The notes: generated by a model not told the origin, from the sequence alone. DNA of 49,700 nt from an uncultured Clostridia bacterium (GCA_947589465.1 CANQAE010000004.1:1-49700), one strand, 5' to 3'; shown: positions 34,533 through 43,181, counted from the first letter of the stretch. Made by a program: numbers and translations.

Positions 34533-36224
34533 ATGTTAAGAAATATAACAATAAAAAATCTTGCGCTCATAAGCGTTGCCGAACTTGAATTCGGCGAAGG
34601 GCTTAACGTACTCAGCGGCGAAACGGGGGCAGGCAAGTCGATAATCGTAGACGCCATAATGCTTCTGCTCGGCGCGAAATATGACAAGACCTTGCTCGGC
34701 TTTGGTGCAAAGAGCGGGCTTGTCGAAGGAGTGTTCGACGTTACCGAAACGATACGACCTGTTTTGACCGAAATGGGATACGACGCGGAGGACGAGGTGA
34801 TCGTTTCGCGCCGCTTTTTCGAGGACGGAAAAAACGAGATCCGCATAAACGGCAGAATGGCGACCGCGTCTATGCTCAAACGCTTGACAGAGAAACTTGT
34901 GGACATTTACGGTCAGCACGAGTACATTTCGGTGGCGAAAACAGCCGAGCAAGGGCGCATTTTGGATCATTATGCAAGGCATAATATACGCGCATACCTC
35001 GACGAACTCAAAATAAAGGCGACCGAACTCAACGAACTTAACGCAAAGATTGCGGAAACGGGTACAGCCGACGACCGCGAAAGAATGATAGACATTCTCA
35101 AATTCCAGATCGACGAAATAGAGGCGGCGAAAGTCAAACGCGGCGAGGAGGACGAACTTACCGCAAGACGAAAGGTCGTCGCTTCCGCCGAAAAAATCAA
35201 CAACGCGCTTGCCGCCGCGCTCGGCGTCGTGAGTGAAAACGAGCCTTCCGCCGTCGCTTTGGTAGAGGAAGGAGCGTCTATTTTGCAAAGCATATCGCAC
35301 ATAGACGGGACGTACGCCGATATATACGGTAGACTTACTGCCGCAATGGACGAACTCGGCGACATAGCGGAAACCATCAAGTACGAACTCGACAAGGAAT
35401 TCGACGCGAGCGACCTCGACAAGATAGAGGACAGGCTCGATCTTCTGAAACTTATACGCAAGAAGTACGGCGACTACGACAAAATGACCGAATTTTACAA
35501 TAGGTCCACCGAGCAACTATTCAATCTCATCAACGGCGACAAAATTTTCGCCGCGCTCACTAAACGCAAGAACGAACTCATTCGCGAAATTTACGATATT
35601 TCGCTCAAATTGAGCGCCGCACGCAAAAAATCGGCGGCCGTGTTCGAAACCGAAATGCAAAAACACCTCGTCGAACTCGGCATGAAGTCGGTTAAATTCG
35701 AAGTAAGATTTTCACCGTTTCCGCCTATCGAAGAATGTGAAAAGCATATAACGCCGCTCGGTATGGACAAGATCGAGTTTTATTTCAGTCCCAACCGCGG
35801 ACAGCCGCTTCAACCGATGACCAAGATCATTTCGGGCGGCGAAATGTCGCGATTTATGCTCGCGCTCAAAGTCGTCGGCGGCGAAAAGGACGATATTCCC
35901 ACTATGATCTTCGACGAGATCGACGCAGGCATAAGCGGCATTACGGGCATGACGGTTGCGCAAAAGTTACAGCAGATCGCCCTCAATCATCAGGTGCTGT
36001 GCGTGACCCATTTGCCGCAGATCGTGGCTATGGCGACAGAGCATTTCTATATCGAAAAATCGGTGAACGAGGACAGAACGTACACCCATGTGAATAAACT
36101 CGATCGCGACGGAATGATAGGAGAGATCGCGCGTTTAAGCAGCGGGCTAAACAGCGACCGCTCCGTTTCCGCGGCTCAGGAACTCAAACAGTGGTGCGAC
36201 GATTACAAAAAATCATTGAAGTAA
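34533..36224 (+). CDS. recN: DNA repair protein RecN
   Basis: RecN is an SMC-like ATPase recruited early to DNA double-strand breaks. LSGETGAGKSIIVDAI is Walker A (about residue 29-44); long coiled coils fill residues 150-370; the signature ISGGEMSRFMLALK and Walker B TMIFDEIDAGISG lie near the C-terminus with VTHLPQIVAMA following. 563 residues, as expected. In Bacillus and clostridia recN is followed by spoIVB; here 4.7 kb are inserted between them. Confidence 0.96.
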   Translation: MLRNITIKNLALISVAELEFGEGLNVLSGETGAGKSIIVDAIMLLLGAKYDKTLLGFGAKSGLVEGVFDVTETIRPVLTEMGYDAEDEVIVSRRFFEDGKNEIRINGRMATASMLKRLTEKLVDIYGQHEYISVAKTAEQGRILDHYARHNIRAYLDELKIKATELNELNAKIAETGTADDRERMIDILKFQIDEIEAAKVKRGEEDELTARRKVVASAEKINNALAAALGVVSENEPSAVALVEEGASILQSISHIDGTYADIYGRLTAAMDELGDIAETIKYELDKEFDASDLDKIEDRLDLLKLIRKKYGDYDKMTEFYNRSTEQLFNLINGDKIFAALTKRKNELIREIYDISLKLSAARKKSAAVFETEMQKHLVELGMKSVKFEVRFSPFPPIEECEKHITPLGMDKIEFYFSPNRGQPLQPMTKIISGGEMSRFMLALKVVGGEKDDIPTMIFDEIDAGISGITGMTVAQKLQQIALNHQVLCVTHLPQIVAMATEHFYIEKSVNEDRTYTHVNKLDRDGMIGEIARLSSGLNSDRSVSAAQELKQWCDDYKKSLK

Positions 36225-36231
36225 ATGGGAT

Positions 36232-36253
36232 TACGCTTTTTTGGAAAAGCGTA
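36232..36253. repeat. perfect nine-pair hairpin after recN
   Basis: TACGCTTTT at 36232-36240 and AAAAGCGTA at 36245-36253 pair perfectly around TTGG. There is no T run on the + strand, so action as a terminator is uncertain. Confidence 0.4.
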
Positions 36254-36282
36254 GGAAAAACATTTTTATTTACCAACCTTTT

Positions 36283-36336
36283 GACGGCTCCCTTTGGCTA
36301 AGGGGAGCCGTCACCGTCAGGTGACTGAGGGGATTG
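36283..36336. repeat. double-hairpin intergenic repeat of the CCCCTCAGTCA type
   Basis: GACGGCTCCC at 36283-36292 pairs perfectly with GGGAGCCGTC at 36303-36312 around TTTGGCTAAG; GTCACC at 36310-36315 pairs with GGTGAC at 36320-36325. Read on the minus strand, it opens CCCCTCAGTCACC and then CGGCTCCCCTTAGCC, the form of a small dispersed intergenic repeat that I recall from many gut Firmicutes genomes. It looks like a non-autonomous mobile or RNA-encoded repeat; only one copy lies in this window. Confidence 0.6.
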
Positions 36337-36398
36337 TAGGTAGTGGCAAAATAGGTAGTTATGGATAAGCCGCTTTGTATACAAGCAATTGCTATTTT

Positions 36399-36419
36399 AT
36401 AGGATAAATTTTATCCTAT
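36399..36419. repeat. near-perfect AT palindrome
   Basis: ATAGGATAAA at 36399-36408 and TTTATCCTAT at 36410-36419 are exact reverse complements around a single base. It could be a protein-binding site for a dimer or a small hairpin. Confidence 0.5.
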
Positions 36420-36482
36420 CTCCATTCGTCACTCGCTAACGCTCGTGTCACCTTTCCCGCATCGCAACCTGTGCTTTTAAGC

Positions 36483-36598
36483 AAGTTTGCTTGGAGAACC
36501 AAGCAAACTTACAATATACGCTTGATCCTTTTCGTGTGAGTACAGGTATCTCGCACGAGGTGGCTATCGCCGCTTATCTATGAAAAGGGTCAGATAAG
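36483..36598 (+). ncRNA. candidate structured RNA: 12-pair hairpin, three-way junction and possible pseudoknot
   Basis: AAGTTTGCTTGG (36483-36494) pairs perfectly with CCAAGCAAACTT (36499-36510). Then GATCCTTTTC (36524-36533) pairs with GAAAAGGGTC (36582-36591), enclosing the hairpins CGTGTGAG/CTCGCACG (36533-36540 with 36550-36557) and GTGGC/GCCGC (36560-36564 with 36569-36573). CTTATCT (36573-36579) can also pair with AGATAAG (36592-36598), which would cross the outer stem. The wobble pairs are G-U only for + strand RNA and would be A-C mismatches on the other strand. The fold was drawn by eye, with no match to an RNA family that I know. Confidence 0.4.
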
Positions 36599-36679
36599 AA
36601 CAAAAGATTAAAATATTAAAAAATATATAAAAAATGCAAAATAAATAAAAATTCAAGTGAAAAAAATTTGTCAAAACGC

Positions 36680-36708
36680 TTGACATTGACTCAAAAATAT
36701 GCTAAAAT
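36680..36708 (+). promoter_or_regulatory. promoter for the secreted-protein pair
   Basis: TTGACA at 36680-36685 is a consensus -35; TAAAAT at 36703-36708 follows after 17 bases, with TGC extending the -10. It serves the gene at 36749 and probably the lipoprotein gene behind it. Confidence 0.8.
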
Positions 36709-36748
36709 ATGGATAATATAAAAACTAAATAAAAGGAGAGTAGTAACC

Positions 36749-38050
36749 ATGAAGTTTTCAAAACGTTTAATTGTAGTTATTCTGGTGATAATTTTATGTG
36801 TCCCATGCATTTGCGCGATAAGCGGACCGAAATCAGATGTTCACGCTTATTCGAAAATGTATTCCGATCAGGATGTTTATTATTTTTCGGATTCGAATCC
36901 TTACATACAAGAAGAAGAATTCGAAAAAAATAAACTGAGCGTTTATTACGACGTTAAGAATTTATTGACTCCGTATGAATTCAGATATTTAGTATATACC
37001 GGATATTTTTGGGGTCTTAACGATAAAATCGTGGTAATAGACATAAAGACAATGCTACCGGACGTTAGACTGTTGAGAGATTTGTTCTGCTTGCTTAAAG
37101 ATCAAGGCTGCTTGGTAGCCTTTATTACTCCCAATCTTAGAGAAGATTATGAAGTAGAATTAGAGGGTGACGAAATCGATTATTTACCTGTGGATTATTA
37201 TGAATCGTGCCAAAATCTTTATTGGGGAGCGTATCGTTTATTTTGGGATTATACTGTTTTCGATATGGCATATCGCAATTCATTAGGTGGCGAAGTACCT
37301 GATTACGTATTTGATGATCCCGTATTATCAAGATCATATTGGGGCGATAACTTTCTTTGGGATATTTGGCAAGATACGACGATAATGATCGACGGTAGGT
37401 TTTTTGGCATAAATGAATATTCGAATTTGGATCTCGAAACCGTGATTAAGTCACATGAGTTACAAAGATTCCTTGTAAAATTATATTACGGAGTAGAAGG
37501 TGTGGACGCCGATAATGTCGATTTGTTCGATCATCAATTATATAATGATCTTTGGGAAAGATATTGCTACTTATACGGTTGTGATCTTGAGTTTGATAAT
37601 ATAGATATTTACGGAATGATACCTATTTGGGAATCGATACCCGAAATTGATTGGTATGCATCCGACTTTTATTATGAAGATGTAATTTGGGATTGTTTCA
37701 AAGGTTTGGTGGACGATCTTCGGTTAATAAATAATTTTCATATTTATATTCATATTCGTGGAACCAATGAATTTTGGGAATTGATCTATGACGCCGATTA
37801 TCCCGAATATGACGAGCAAAAAGTTTCCTCGTCGACAGTATATTCTGTAATAAAGAAATGTCCGACAAAGGCTTATGGTATATTGGCTTGGTATCCGGAT
37901 AATTTCTTTGATTTTCTTAAAAACTTGCAAGATAATTATGGAACGCAGGTTTATCTTTGGGAATTCGAACCTGTCACAGAGTGGGGAGATGGATTAAAGG
38001 TCTCTTTCTATGATGAAGTGGCAAGAGATTTTGGCTTGGATATTCCTTAA
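36749..38050 (+). CDS. secreted acidic, aromatic-rich protein of unknown function
   Basis: A 433-residue protein starting with a signal peptide (KRLIVVILVIILCVPCICAI). The mature part is strongly acidic and unusually rich in Tyr, Trp, Phe and Asp, with short stretches such as DVYYFSDSNPYI and FWDYTVFDMAY. KIVVIDIKTMLPDVRLLRDL with GCLVAFITP looks like a Rossmann-like beta-alpha-beta unit (about residues 92-125), but I do not recognise a family. Codons favour A/T more than neighbouring genes, a sign of separate origin. AAAGGAGAG precedes the ATG, and the LRR lipoprotein gene follows after 15 bases with its own strong ribosome-binding site, so the two form an operon. Confidence 0.85.
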   Translation: MKFSKRLIVVILVIILCVPCICAISGPKSDVHAYSKMYSDQDVYYFSDSNPYIQEEEFEKNKLSVYYDVKNLLTPYEFRYLVYTGYFWGLNDKIVVIDIKTMLPDVRLLRDLFCLLKDQGCLVAFITPNLREDYEVELEGDEIDYLPVDYYESCQNLYWGAYRLFWDYTVFDMAYRNSLGGEVPDYVFDDPVLSRSYWGDNFLWDIWQDTTIMIDGRFFGINEYSNLDLETVIKSHELQRFLVKLYYGVEGVDADNVDLFDHQLYNDLWERYCYLYGCDLEFDNIDIYGMIPIWESIPEIDWYASDFYYEDVIWDCFKGLVDDLRLINNFHIYIHIRGTNEFWELIYDADYPEYDEQKVSSSTVYSVIKKCPTKAYGILAWYPDNFFDFLKNLQDNYGTQVYLWEFEPVTEWGDGLKVSFYDEVARDFGLDIP

Positions 38051-38065
38051 AGGAGGTTTTAGTTT

Positions 38066-40888
38066 ATGAAAAAGATAGGTTTTTTCATTATTTTTGTTAT
38101 AGCGTTTTCGCTCCTCCTTGTTTCATGTAGCGATATCCATGCCCAAAAATTATCGACTCCCTCGAATTTAAGAGAAGAAGACCAAATACTGATGTGGGAC
38201 GCTGTGGAAAATGCAAGCGGCTACATAGTTTATTTAAATAAAAAAGAATATTTTACGACAGAGTGCAACTTCGACCTCGGTATTATTACCGAGGTCGGCG
38301 AATATATAATAGAAGTTATGGCGGTCGGTGACGACATAAATTTCATAGAGTCCGACGGACGCGAATTTAAGTACATAAAGCAGCCCGAAGCCCCCGTTGT
38401 GCCTACCGAGGGATTGTTATACAACGAATTGCTTGACGAAAACGGCAACTGCTACGGATACGAAGTTTATTTCGATTCGTTAAAATTTCCCGAAAACTTG
38501 GTGATCCCCGACGAACTCAACGACGGGTTGCCTGTATTGAGAATAGCGAACTACGCATTCGATTATGGATATATAGCGTTTCATTATTGCGGTATTCCGA
38601 CACTTGTTCCGGATTACGATAAAGAAATCGTTTGCAATACTCGGACGGAATATTTGCGTTTGCCTAAGTATCTCGAAAGCATAGGCAGTAGTGCGTTTAA
38701 TGGATTTACCAATCTTCAACGCGTAGATATACCCGAAGGCGTAAAGTCTATAGGATCTTCTGCGTTTGAAGGCAACATCAGACTGACAAAACTTAAGTTA
38801 CCGTCTACGCTTGAATCGATAGGCGCGTCGGCGTTTAAAAAATGCAGAATGCTCGACAATATCGTCATACCGGAAGGCGTAACTCGCCTGGAAGAAAGCG
38901 TTTTCAGCGGATGTTATTCTCTTAGCAATATTACCTTTCCGTCAAACATAAATTATGTCGGCGCTCATACCTTGGACTATACGCCTTGGTACAACGAGCA
39001 TCCGGACGGGTTTATTGTATTCGGCGAATATCTTGTGGGATATCGCGGCAAAACGCTTACCGACAATTGGCCTAAAGAGATCAAATACGTTGTGCGAAAC
39101 GCATTTTCGTTCAGCAATATAGAAACGGCGGTGTTGCCTTCGAATGTTTCGGTGTCGGTAGCAGGTCTGTTTGAAAATTGCGAAACGGTAAGAGAGGTAA
39201 TATTGCCCGACAATATGACCGAGATCCCCCGTGCTTATTTTGCCGGCTGTAAATCGCTCAAGACGGTACATCTACCCTCGTCTTTGCAAGTTATAGGCGA
39301 TAACGCTTTCAGATATACAGATCTTGAGATTTTGGATATTCCCGAAGGTGTGATCGAAGTAGGGACTTATGCATTCGGGGGATCGTCGCTACGCGAAATT
39401 TCTGTTCCGGCGTCACTGAAAAAAGGGAATAACATTTTTTTCAATTGCTATAGACTTGAAAATGTAAGGTTCAACGACGGGTGTACTACCGTTTTCATGA
39501 GCATGTTTAAAAATGCGGGTAAAGACGCTACGGGCAATCCGATAATGAACGTCGAATTGCCCGACTCCGTAATAAGTATAGAAAGTAGCGCCTTTTCTGG
39601 GTGCGGCTTGCTTTCCTTAAAGTTGCCCGAACATTTGGAGTCGATAGGAATAGGCGCTTTTTTAAATTGCACGGTGAAGACGTTGGATCTGCCGTCATCG
39701 CTCGTAACGATAGAAAGAAGCGCGTTCAAAGGCAGCGGACTAACGTCTATTGAAATTCCCGATAGTATAACCGAATTACCGGAATTTCTTTTCCAGGATT
39801 GCGCCGAACTGAGCGACCTGAAACTCCATGACGGCATAACGAAGATAGGCTGGTCGACTTTTGAGAATTGCGCCAAACTCGGCAAGTTGGATCTGCCGTC
39901 ATCGCTCGTAACGATAGAAAGAAGCGCGTTCAAAGGCAGCGGACTAACGTCTGTCGAAATTCCCGTTGGTGTGACCGAAATCAAAGAAACCGTATTTCAG
40001 GATTGCGCCGAACTGAGCGACCTGAAACTCCACGACGGCATAACGAAGATAGGCGAGTCGGCTTTTGAGAATTGCGTCAAACTCGGCAACGTCGATCTGC
40101 CGTCATCGCTCGTATCGATAGAAAAAAACGCGTTCAGAGGCTGTGGACTTACGTCTGTCGAAATTCCTACCGGCATAACGAGAATCGGAATTTCGGTATT
40201 CCAAGGGTGTACCGAACTGAGCGACGTAAAATTTCACGACGGCGTAAAAAGCATATTGGCGTACGCTTTTGAGTTTTGCGAAAAGCTTACTGAAATACAT
40301 TTGCCCGCCGCTCTTACGGTTATCGGTAAAAATGCGTTCGAAGGCACGGGGCTGACGAGAGTCGTTCTCCCGCAAGGCGTAAAAGATTTCAGCGGGTTCA
40401 AAGACTGCAAGTCGTTGCGCGAAGTAGTTATGGGAGATAAAATTGAAACGATAGACTCGTACGCGTTCGACGGGTGCGTCAATTTGCGTGAGATAAAGTT
40501 GCCCGATTCGCTCACCGAAATAGGCGATAGAGCATTTGCAGGCACCTCGATCACCGAGATCGTTATCCCGGAAACGGTTACGAAGATAGGCTCGCATGTG
40601 TTCGACGGATGTACCGCTTTGAAAACTATGGTGATTTCCGCCGCCCTTGCCGATAATTTATCCTGCCTTGCGGGAAGCGACGAAAACAGCGCTCCGCCCC
40701 TCGAAAAACTTTTCTTCTGTGGCGGCAAAGTCCTTTGGGGCGGCTACTTTCCGTTCGACAGCGAAAACGCATTTTATCCAAAGGGAACTAAAGTTTATTT
40801 CTACACCGACGACGTAAGCATACCGTATTTCGGCTACTATTGGACTTACGACAACGACGGCGGAATCATCGAAATCGTAAACGTGTAA
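38066..40888 (+). CDS. BspA-like leucine-rich-repeat surface lipoprotein
   Basis: A 940-residue lipoprotein: signal peptide with lipobox LLVSC (Cys21), then a short fibronectin-III-like domain (about 30-110, with ILMWDAVENASGYIVYLNKK), then about 30 BspA-type LRR_5 repeats of 22-23 residues, each with an I(G/E)xxAFxGC-like core. Such proteins are displayed on gut bacterial surfaces and often mediate binding. Three tandem 204-base units at 39683, 39887 and 40091 are close copies, the first two almost identical, showing recent duplication of three repeats at a time. AGGAGG precedes the ATG; a terminator follows the stop. Confidence 0.93.
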   Translation: MKKIGFFIIFVIAFSLLLVSCSDIHAQKLSTPSNLREEDQILMWDAVENASGYIVYLNKKEYFTTECNFDLGIITEVGEYIIEVMAVGDDINFIESDGREFKYIKQPEAPVVPTEGLLYNELLDENGNCYGYEVYFDSLKFPENLVIPDELNDGLPVLRIANYAFDYGYIAFHYCGIPTLVPDYDKEIVCNTRTEYLRLPKYLESIGSSAFNGFTNLQRVDIPEGVKSIGSSAFEGNIRLTKLKLPSTLESIGASAFKKCRMLDNIVIPEGVTRLEESVFSGCYSLSNITFPSNINYVGAHTLDYTPWYNEHPDGFIVFGEYLVGYRGKTLTDNWPKEIKYVVRNAFSFSNIETAVLPSNVSVSVAGLFENCETVREVILPDNMTEIPRAYFAGCKSLKTVHLPSSLQVIGDNAFRYTDLEILDIPEGVIEVGTYAFGGSSLREISVPASLKKGNNIFFNCYRLENVRFNDGCTTVFMSMFKNAGKDATGNPIMNVELPDSVISIESSAFSGCGLLSLKLPEHLESIGIGAFLNCTVKTLDLPSSLVTIERSAFKGSGLTSIEIPDSITELPEFLFQDCAELSDLKLHDGITKIGWSTFENCAKLGKLDLPSSLVTIERSAFKGSGLTSVEIPVGVTEIKETVFQDCAELSDLKLHDGITKIGESAFENCVKLGNVDLPSSLVSIEKNAFRGCGLTSVEIPTGITRIGISVFQGCTELSDVKFHDGVKSILAYAFEFCEKLTEIHLPAALTVIGKNAFEGTGLTRVVLPQGVKDFSGFKDCKSLREVVMGDKIETIDSYAFDGCVNLREIKLPDSLTEIGDRAFAGTSITEIVIPETVTKIGSHVFDGCTALKTMVISAALADNLSCLAGSDENSAPPLEKLFFCGGKVLWGGYFPFDSENAFYPKGTKVYFYTDDVSIPYFGYYWTYDNDGGIIEIVNV
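39683..40294 (+). repeat. three tandem 204-base units inside the LRR gene
   Basis: The segment starting TTGGATCTGCCGTCATCGCT at 39683 recurs at 39887 with few changes over 204 bases, and again, more diverged, at 40091 (GTCGATCTGCCG). Each unit codes for 68 residues, or three leucine-rich repeats, so gain or loss of units keeps the frame. Confidence 0.88.
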
Positions 40889-40904
40889 TACGAAAAAATA
40901 GATT

Positions 40905-40940
40905 TATACGCGGCTTTTCGGAGTCGCGTATATTTTTTTT
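40905..40940 (+). terminator. terminator after the LRR lipoprotein gene
   Basis: TATACGCGGC at 40905-40914 pairs with GTCGCGTATA at 40923-40932 (one wobble), followed by eight T residues. Confidence 0.88.
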
Positions 40941-40956
40941 GTCTGTAATATACACT
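40928..40956 (+). promoter_or_regulatory. possible sporulation sigma-factor promoter for spoIVB
   Basis: GTATATT at 40928-40934 and TATACACT at 40949-40956, 14 bases apart, resemble the sigma-E pattern (kmATATT, 14 bases, CATACAnT) with one mismatch in each box. Bacillus spoIVB uses forespore sigma factors, so the match may be chance. Confidence 0.25.
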
Positions 40957-40962
40957 ATTTTT

Positions 40963-41946
40963 ATGAAGAAACGGATCATGTTTTTGTGCCTGTTCACGGT
41001 CCTTTTGGTGTCTTCGTCTTTGCGGGCGGAGCCTGCGATGGCGAACATCAAGTCGGTCAACGTCGGCGGCTTTCCGATAGCCATGGAACTATCTATCGAC
41101 GGCGCGGTCGTGGACGAAGTCGGATTCGTAAAGACGGCTGCGGGCAACGCCACGCTTGCCAACAAACTTCAAAAAGGCGATACGATTACCGCTATCGACG
41201 GCGAAAAAGTGAGCGGTTGCGACGATGTGATCGACGCGGTCGAGGGCGGCGACGGCGCGGAACTCGAATTGACGCTGATACGAAGCGGAAAAGAGGCTAC
41301 GGTGTCCGTCGTGCCGTATATCGAAACGGACAGCGGCGCTTACAAGTTGGGGGTCTATATACGCGACACGATTTCGGGCATAGGCACCGTCACATATGTC
41401 AAAGAAAACGGCTATTTCGGAGCGCTGGGACACAAGATCACCGATTCGGTTGCGGGCGACGTCCCCATAAGCGGCGGGGAGGTCTACGAATGTGAGATCC
41501 TCGGCATAGATGCGAGCAAACGCAACGCGCCGGGAGAGATCCGCGCCGCTCAAAAAGGCGACCCCATAGGCGAAATTTACGACATGAGCGACTTCGGGAT
41601 CTTCGGAAAGTTGTTCGCGTACTCTGTTCGCAGCGACCCTGTGAGCGTGGGGACGCAAGATGATGTTACGCCGGGCAAAGCGTACATCATGACCACTTTG
41701 GACGGACTCGGCGTGTACGAGGTGGAAATAATCAAGGCGTACAGGCAAAGCGAAGCCGCCCCGAAAGGAATGTTTTTGCGCGTGACCGACAAAAGATTGC
41801 TTGGCATCGCGGGCGGAATAGTTCAGGGAATGAGCGGAAGCCCGATCTTGCAAAAAGGGAAACTCATCGGAGCGGTCACACACGTACTTGTCAACGATCC
41901 CGCCAAGGGATTTGCTATATACGCCGATTGGATGATGTCGGCTTAA
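40963..41946 (+). CDS. spoIVB: SpoIVB serine peptidase, S55 family
   Basis: SpoIVB is made in the forespore and signals activation of sigma-K in the mother cell by cutting SpoIVFA. A membrane-anchoring N-terminus is followed by a PDZ domain (about 32-118) and the S55 peptidase. By spacing against the Bacillus triad I assign His157 (in GALGHKITD), Asp276 (in VTDKRLL) and Ser291 (in VQGMSGSPI). 327 residues, shorter than the Bacillus protein. The first ATG after the terminator is 40963; no Shine-Dalgarno sequence is seen. spo0A, usually next, is not here. Confidence 0.92.
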   Translation: MKKRIMFLCLFTVLLVSSSLRAEPAMANIKSVNVGGFPIAMELSIDGAVVDEVGFVKTAAGNATLANKLQKGDTITAIDGEKVSGCDDVIDAVEGGDGAELELTLIRSGKEATVSVVPYIETDSGAYKLGVYIRDTISGIGTVTYVKENGYFGALGHKITDSVAGDVPISGGEVYECEILGIDASKRNAPGEIRAAQKGDPIGEIYDMSDFGIFGKLFAYSVRSDPVSVGTQDDVTPGKAYIMTTLDGLGVYEVEIIKAYRQSEAAPKGMFLRVTDKRLLGIAGGIVQGMSGSPILQKGKLIGAVTHVLVNDPAKGFAIYADWMMSA

Positions 41947-41958
41947 AAAGGAGGAAAT

Positions 41959-43098
41959 ATGAAAAAAATTTGTTTTGCGGTAGTCGCCGCATTGCTCGTC
42001 TTGCTTATCGCGACCTCGCCGCGCGCTAACGTATTTGCAGAGGAGAAGTATAACGCAAGGGCGGCGCTCCTCATGAATTACGACACGGGCGAGGTGCTTT
42101 TCGAGCAGAATGCGGACGCGAAATTGCAAATAGCAAGCATGGTGAAAATAATGACGCTCAACATTATTTTCGATGAGATCGAAAAGGGGAACCTCAGCGT
42201 AGATGACGAAATTTCGGTAAGCGAAAACGCGTCGAGCATGGGCGGATCGCAGGCTTTTTTGGACGCAGGCTGCGTTTACAAGGCGGACGAACTCATAAAA
42301 AGTATAGTCGTGGCGTCCGCAAACGATTCTTGCGTGGCTATGGCTGAGCATATCGCGGGTAGCGTAAGCAATTTCACCGCCCGCATGAACGACAAGGCGC
42401 AACGCCTCGGCATGGAAAACACTTGTTTCGTAAATTGCACGGGACTACCTGCGCCCAACCAATATTGTTGCGCAAAAGACGTCGGCAAAATGTTCCGCGA
42501 ACTTGTAGGACATAAAAAGTTTTTCGATTATGCCGGCATATGGATGTTCGATTTCGTGCATCCGAGCGGCAGAATAACACAACTAACCAACACAAACAAA
42601 CTCGTGCGATTTTACGAGGGTTGCGACGGCGGCAAGACGGGATTTACGGGAGAGGCGCTTTCGTGCCTCGCGGCTACGGCGAAAAGGGGAAACACGAGGT
42701 TTATTTCCGTCGTGATAGGAGCGCCCGACGCCAAGACCCGTAACGCGCAGGTTTCGACTATGCTTAACGAAGCGTTCGCCTCTTACGAAACGCGCCAATA
42801 TGTGTTCGGACAAAACGGTTGCGGCTATGCCGACGTTCGAGGCGGCAAGGCGGATAATGTCGAATGTGCGCCGAGCGAAGATTATTTCTTGCTCACCCGC
42901 AAAGGCGAAACAAAGGACGTGCGTTGCGATTTCGACATTTGGAAGGTCGCCGCACCCGTAAAGAAAGGCGATAAGGTGGGAAAAGTTACCGTTTACGTGC
43001 AAAACGAATGTGTCAAAGAGATCGACCTCGTGGCTATGACAGACATAAGTAAGCGCGGCTTTGCCGACATACTCGATGAAGTCATAAAGGAGTGGTAA
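41959..43098 (+). CDS. D-alanyl-D-alanine carboxypeptidase (DacF-type)
   Basis: A low-molecular-mass penicillin-binding protein that trims peptidoglycan pentapeptides. Signal peptide (CFAVVAALLVLLIATSPRA), the catalytic tetrad SMVK (Ser60, Lys63), SAN (120-122) and KTG (226-228), then a C-terminal PBP5-like domain. 379 residues. DacF works in spore cortex formation in Bacillus; position after spoIVB fits such a role here, but vegetative use is possible. AAAGGAGGAA precedes the ATG. Confidence 0.92.
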   Translation: MKKICFAVVAALLVLLIATSPRANVFAEEKYNARAALLMNYDTGEVLFEQNADAKLQIASMVKIMTLNIIFDEIEKGNLSVDDEISVSENASSMGGSQAFLDAGCVYKADELIKSIVVASANDSCVAMAEHIAGSVSNFTARMNDKAQRLGMENTCFVNCTGLPAPNQYCCAKDVGKMFRELVGHKKFFDYAGIWMFDFVHPSGRITQLTNTNKLVRFYEGCDGGKTGFTGEALSCLAATAKRGNTRFISVVIGAPDAKTRNAQVSTMLNEAFASYETRQYVFGQNGCGYADVRGGKADNVECAPSEDYFLLTRKGETKDVRCDFDIWKVAAPVKKGDKVGKVTVYVQNECVKEIDLVAMTDISKRGFADILDEVIKEW

Positions 43099-43121
43099 GT
43101 TCTCATATGCGCCGCAAAAAT

Positions 43122-43150
43122 GCGTTCCTTGAAGAAAGGGACGCTTTTTT
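43122..43150 (+). terminator. terminator after the carboxypeptidase gene
   Basis: GCGTTCCTT at 43122-43130 pairs with AAGGGACGC at 43136-43144 (one wobble), followed by six T residues. Confidence 0.85.
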
Positions 43151-43152
43151 GT

Positions 43153-43181
43153 TTGACTGAAAGGCTGAAATGATATATAAT
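43153..43181 (+). promoter_or_regulatory. promoter ending seven bases before the site-2 protease ATG
   Basis: TTGACT at 43153-43158 and TATAAT at 43176-43181 with a 17-base spacer. The -10 ends only seven bases before the ATG at 43189, so transcription should begin at, or one base before, the start codon. Confidence 0.78.

Noticed and set aside
36524..36598. Hammerhead or other self-cleaving ribozyme
   Set aside because: The required CTGATGA core is absent on both strands.
36240..36748. tRNA or other classical RNA gene between recN and the secreted-protein gene
   Set aside because: No cloverleaf with T-loop GTTCNANNC or anticodon arm could be drawn on either strand.
39683..40294. CRISPR-like regular repeats
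   Set aside because: The repeats are coding LRR units with a 204-base period and no unique spacers between short repeats.
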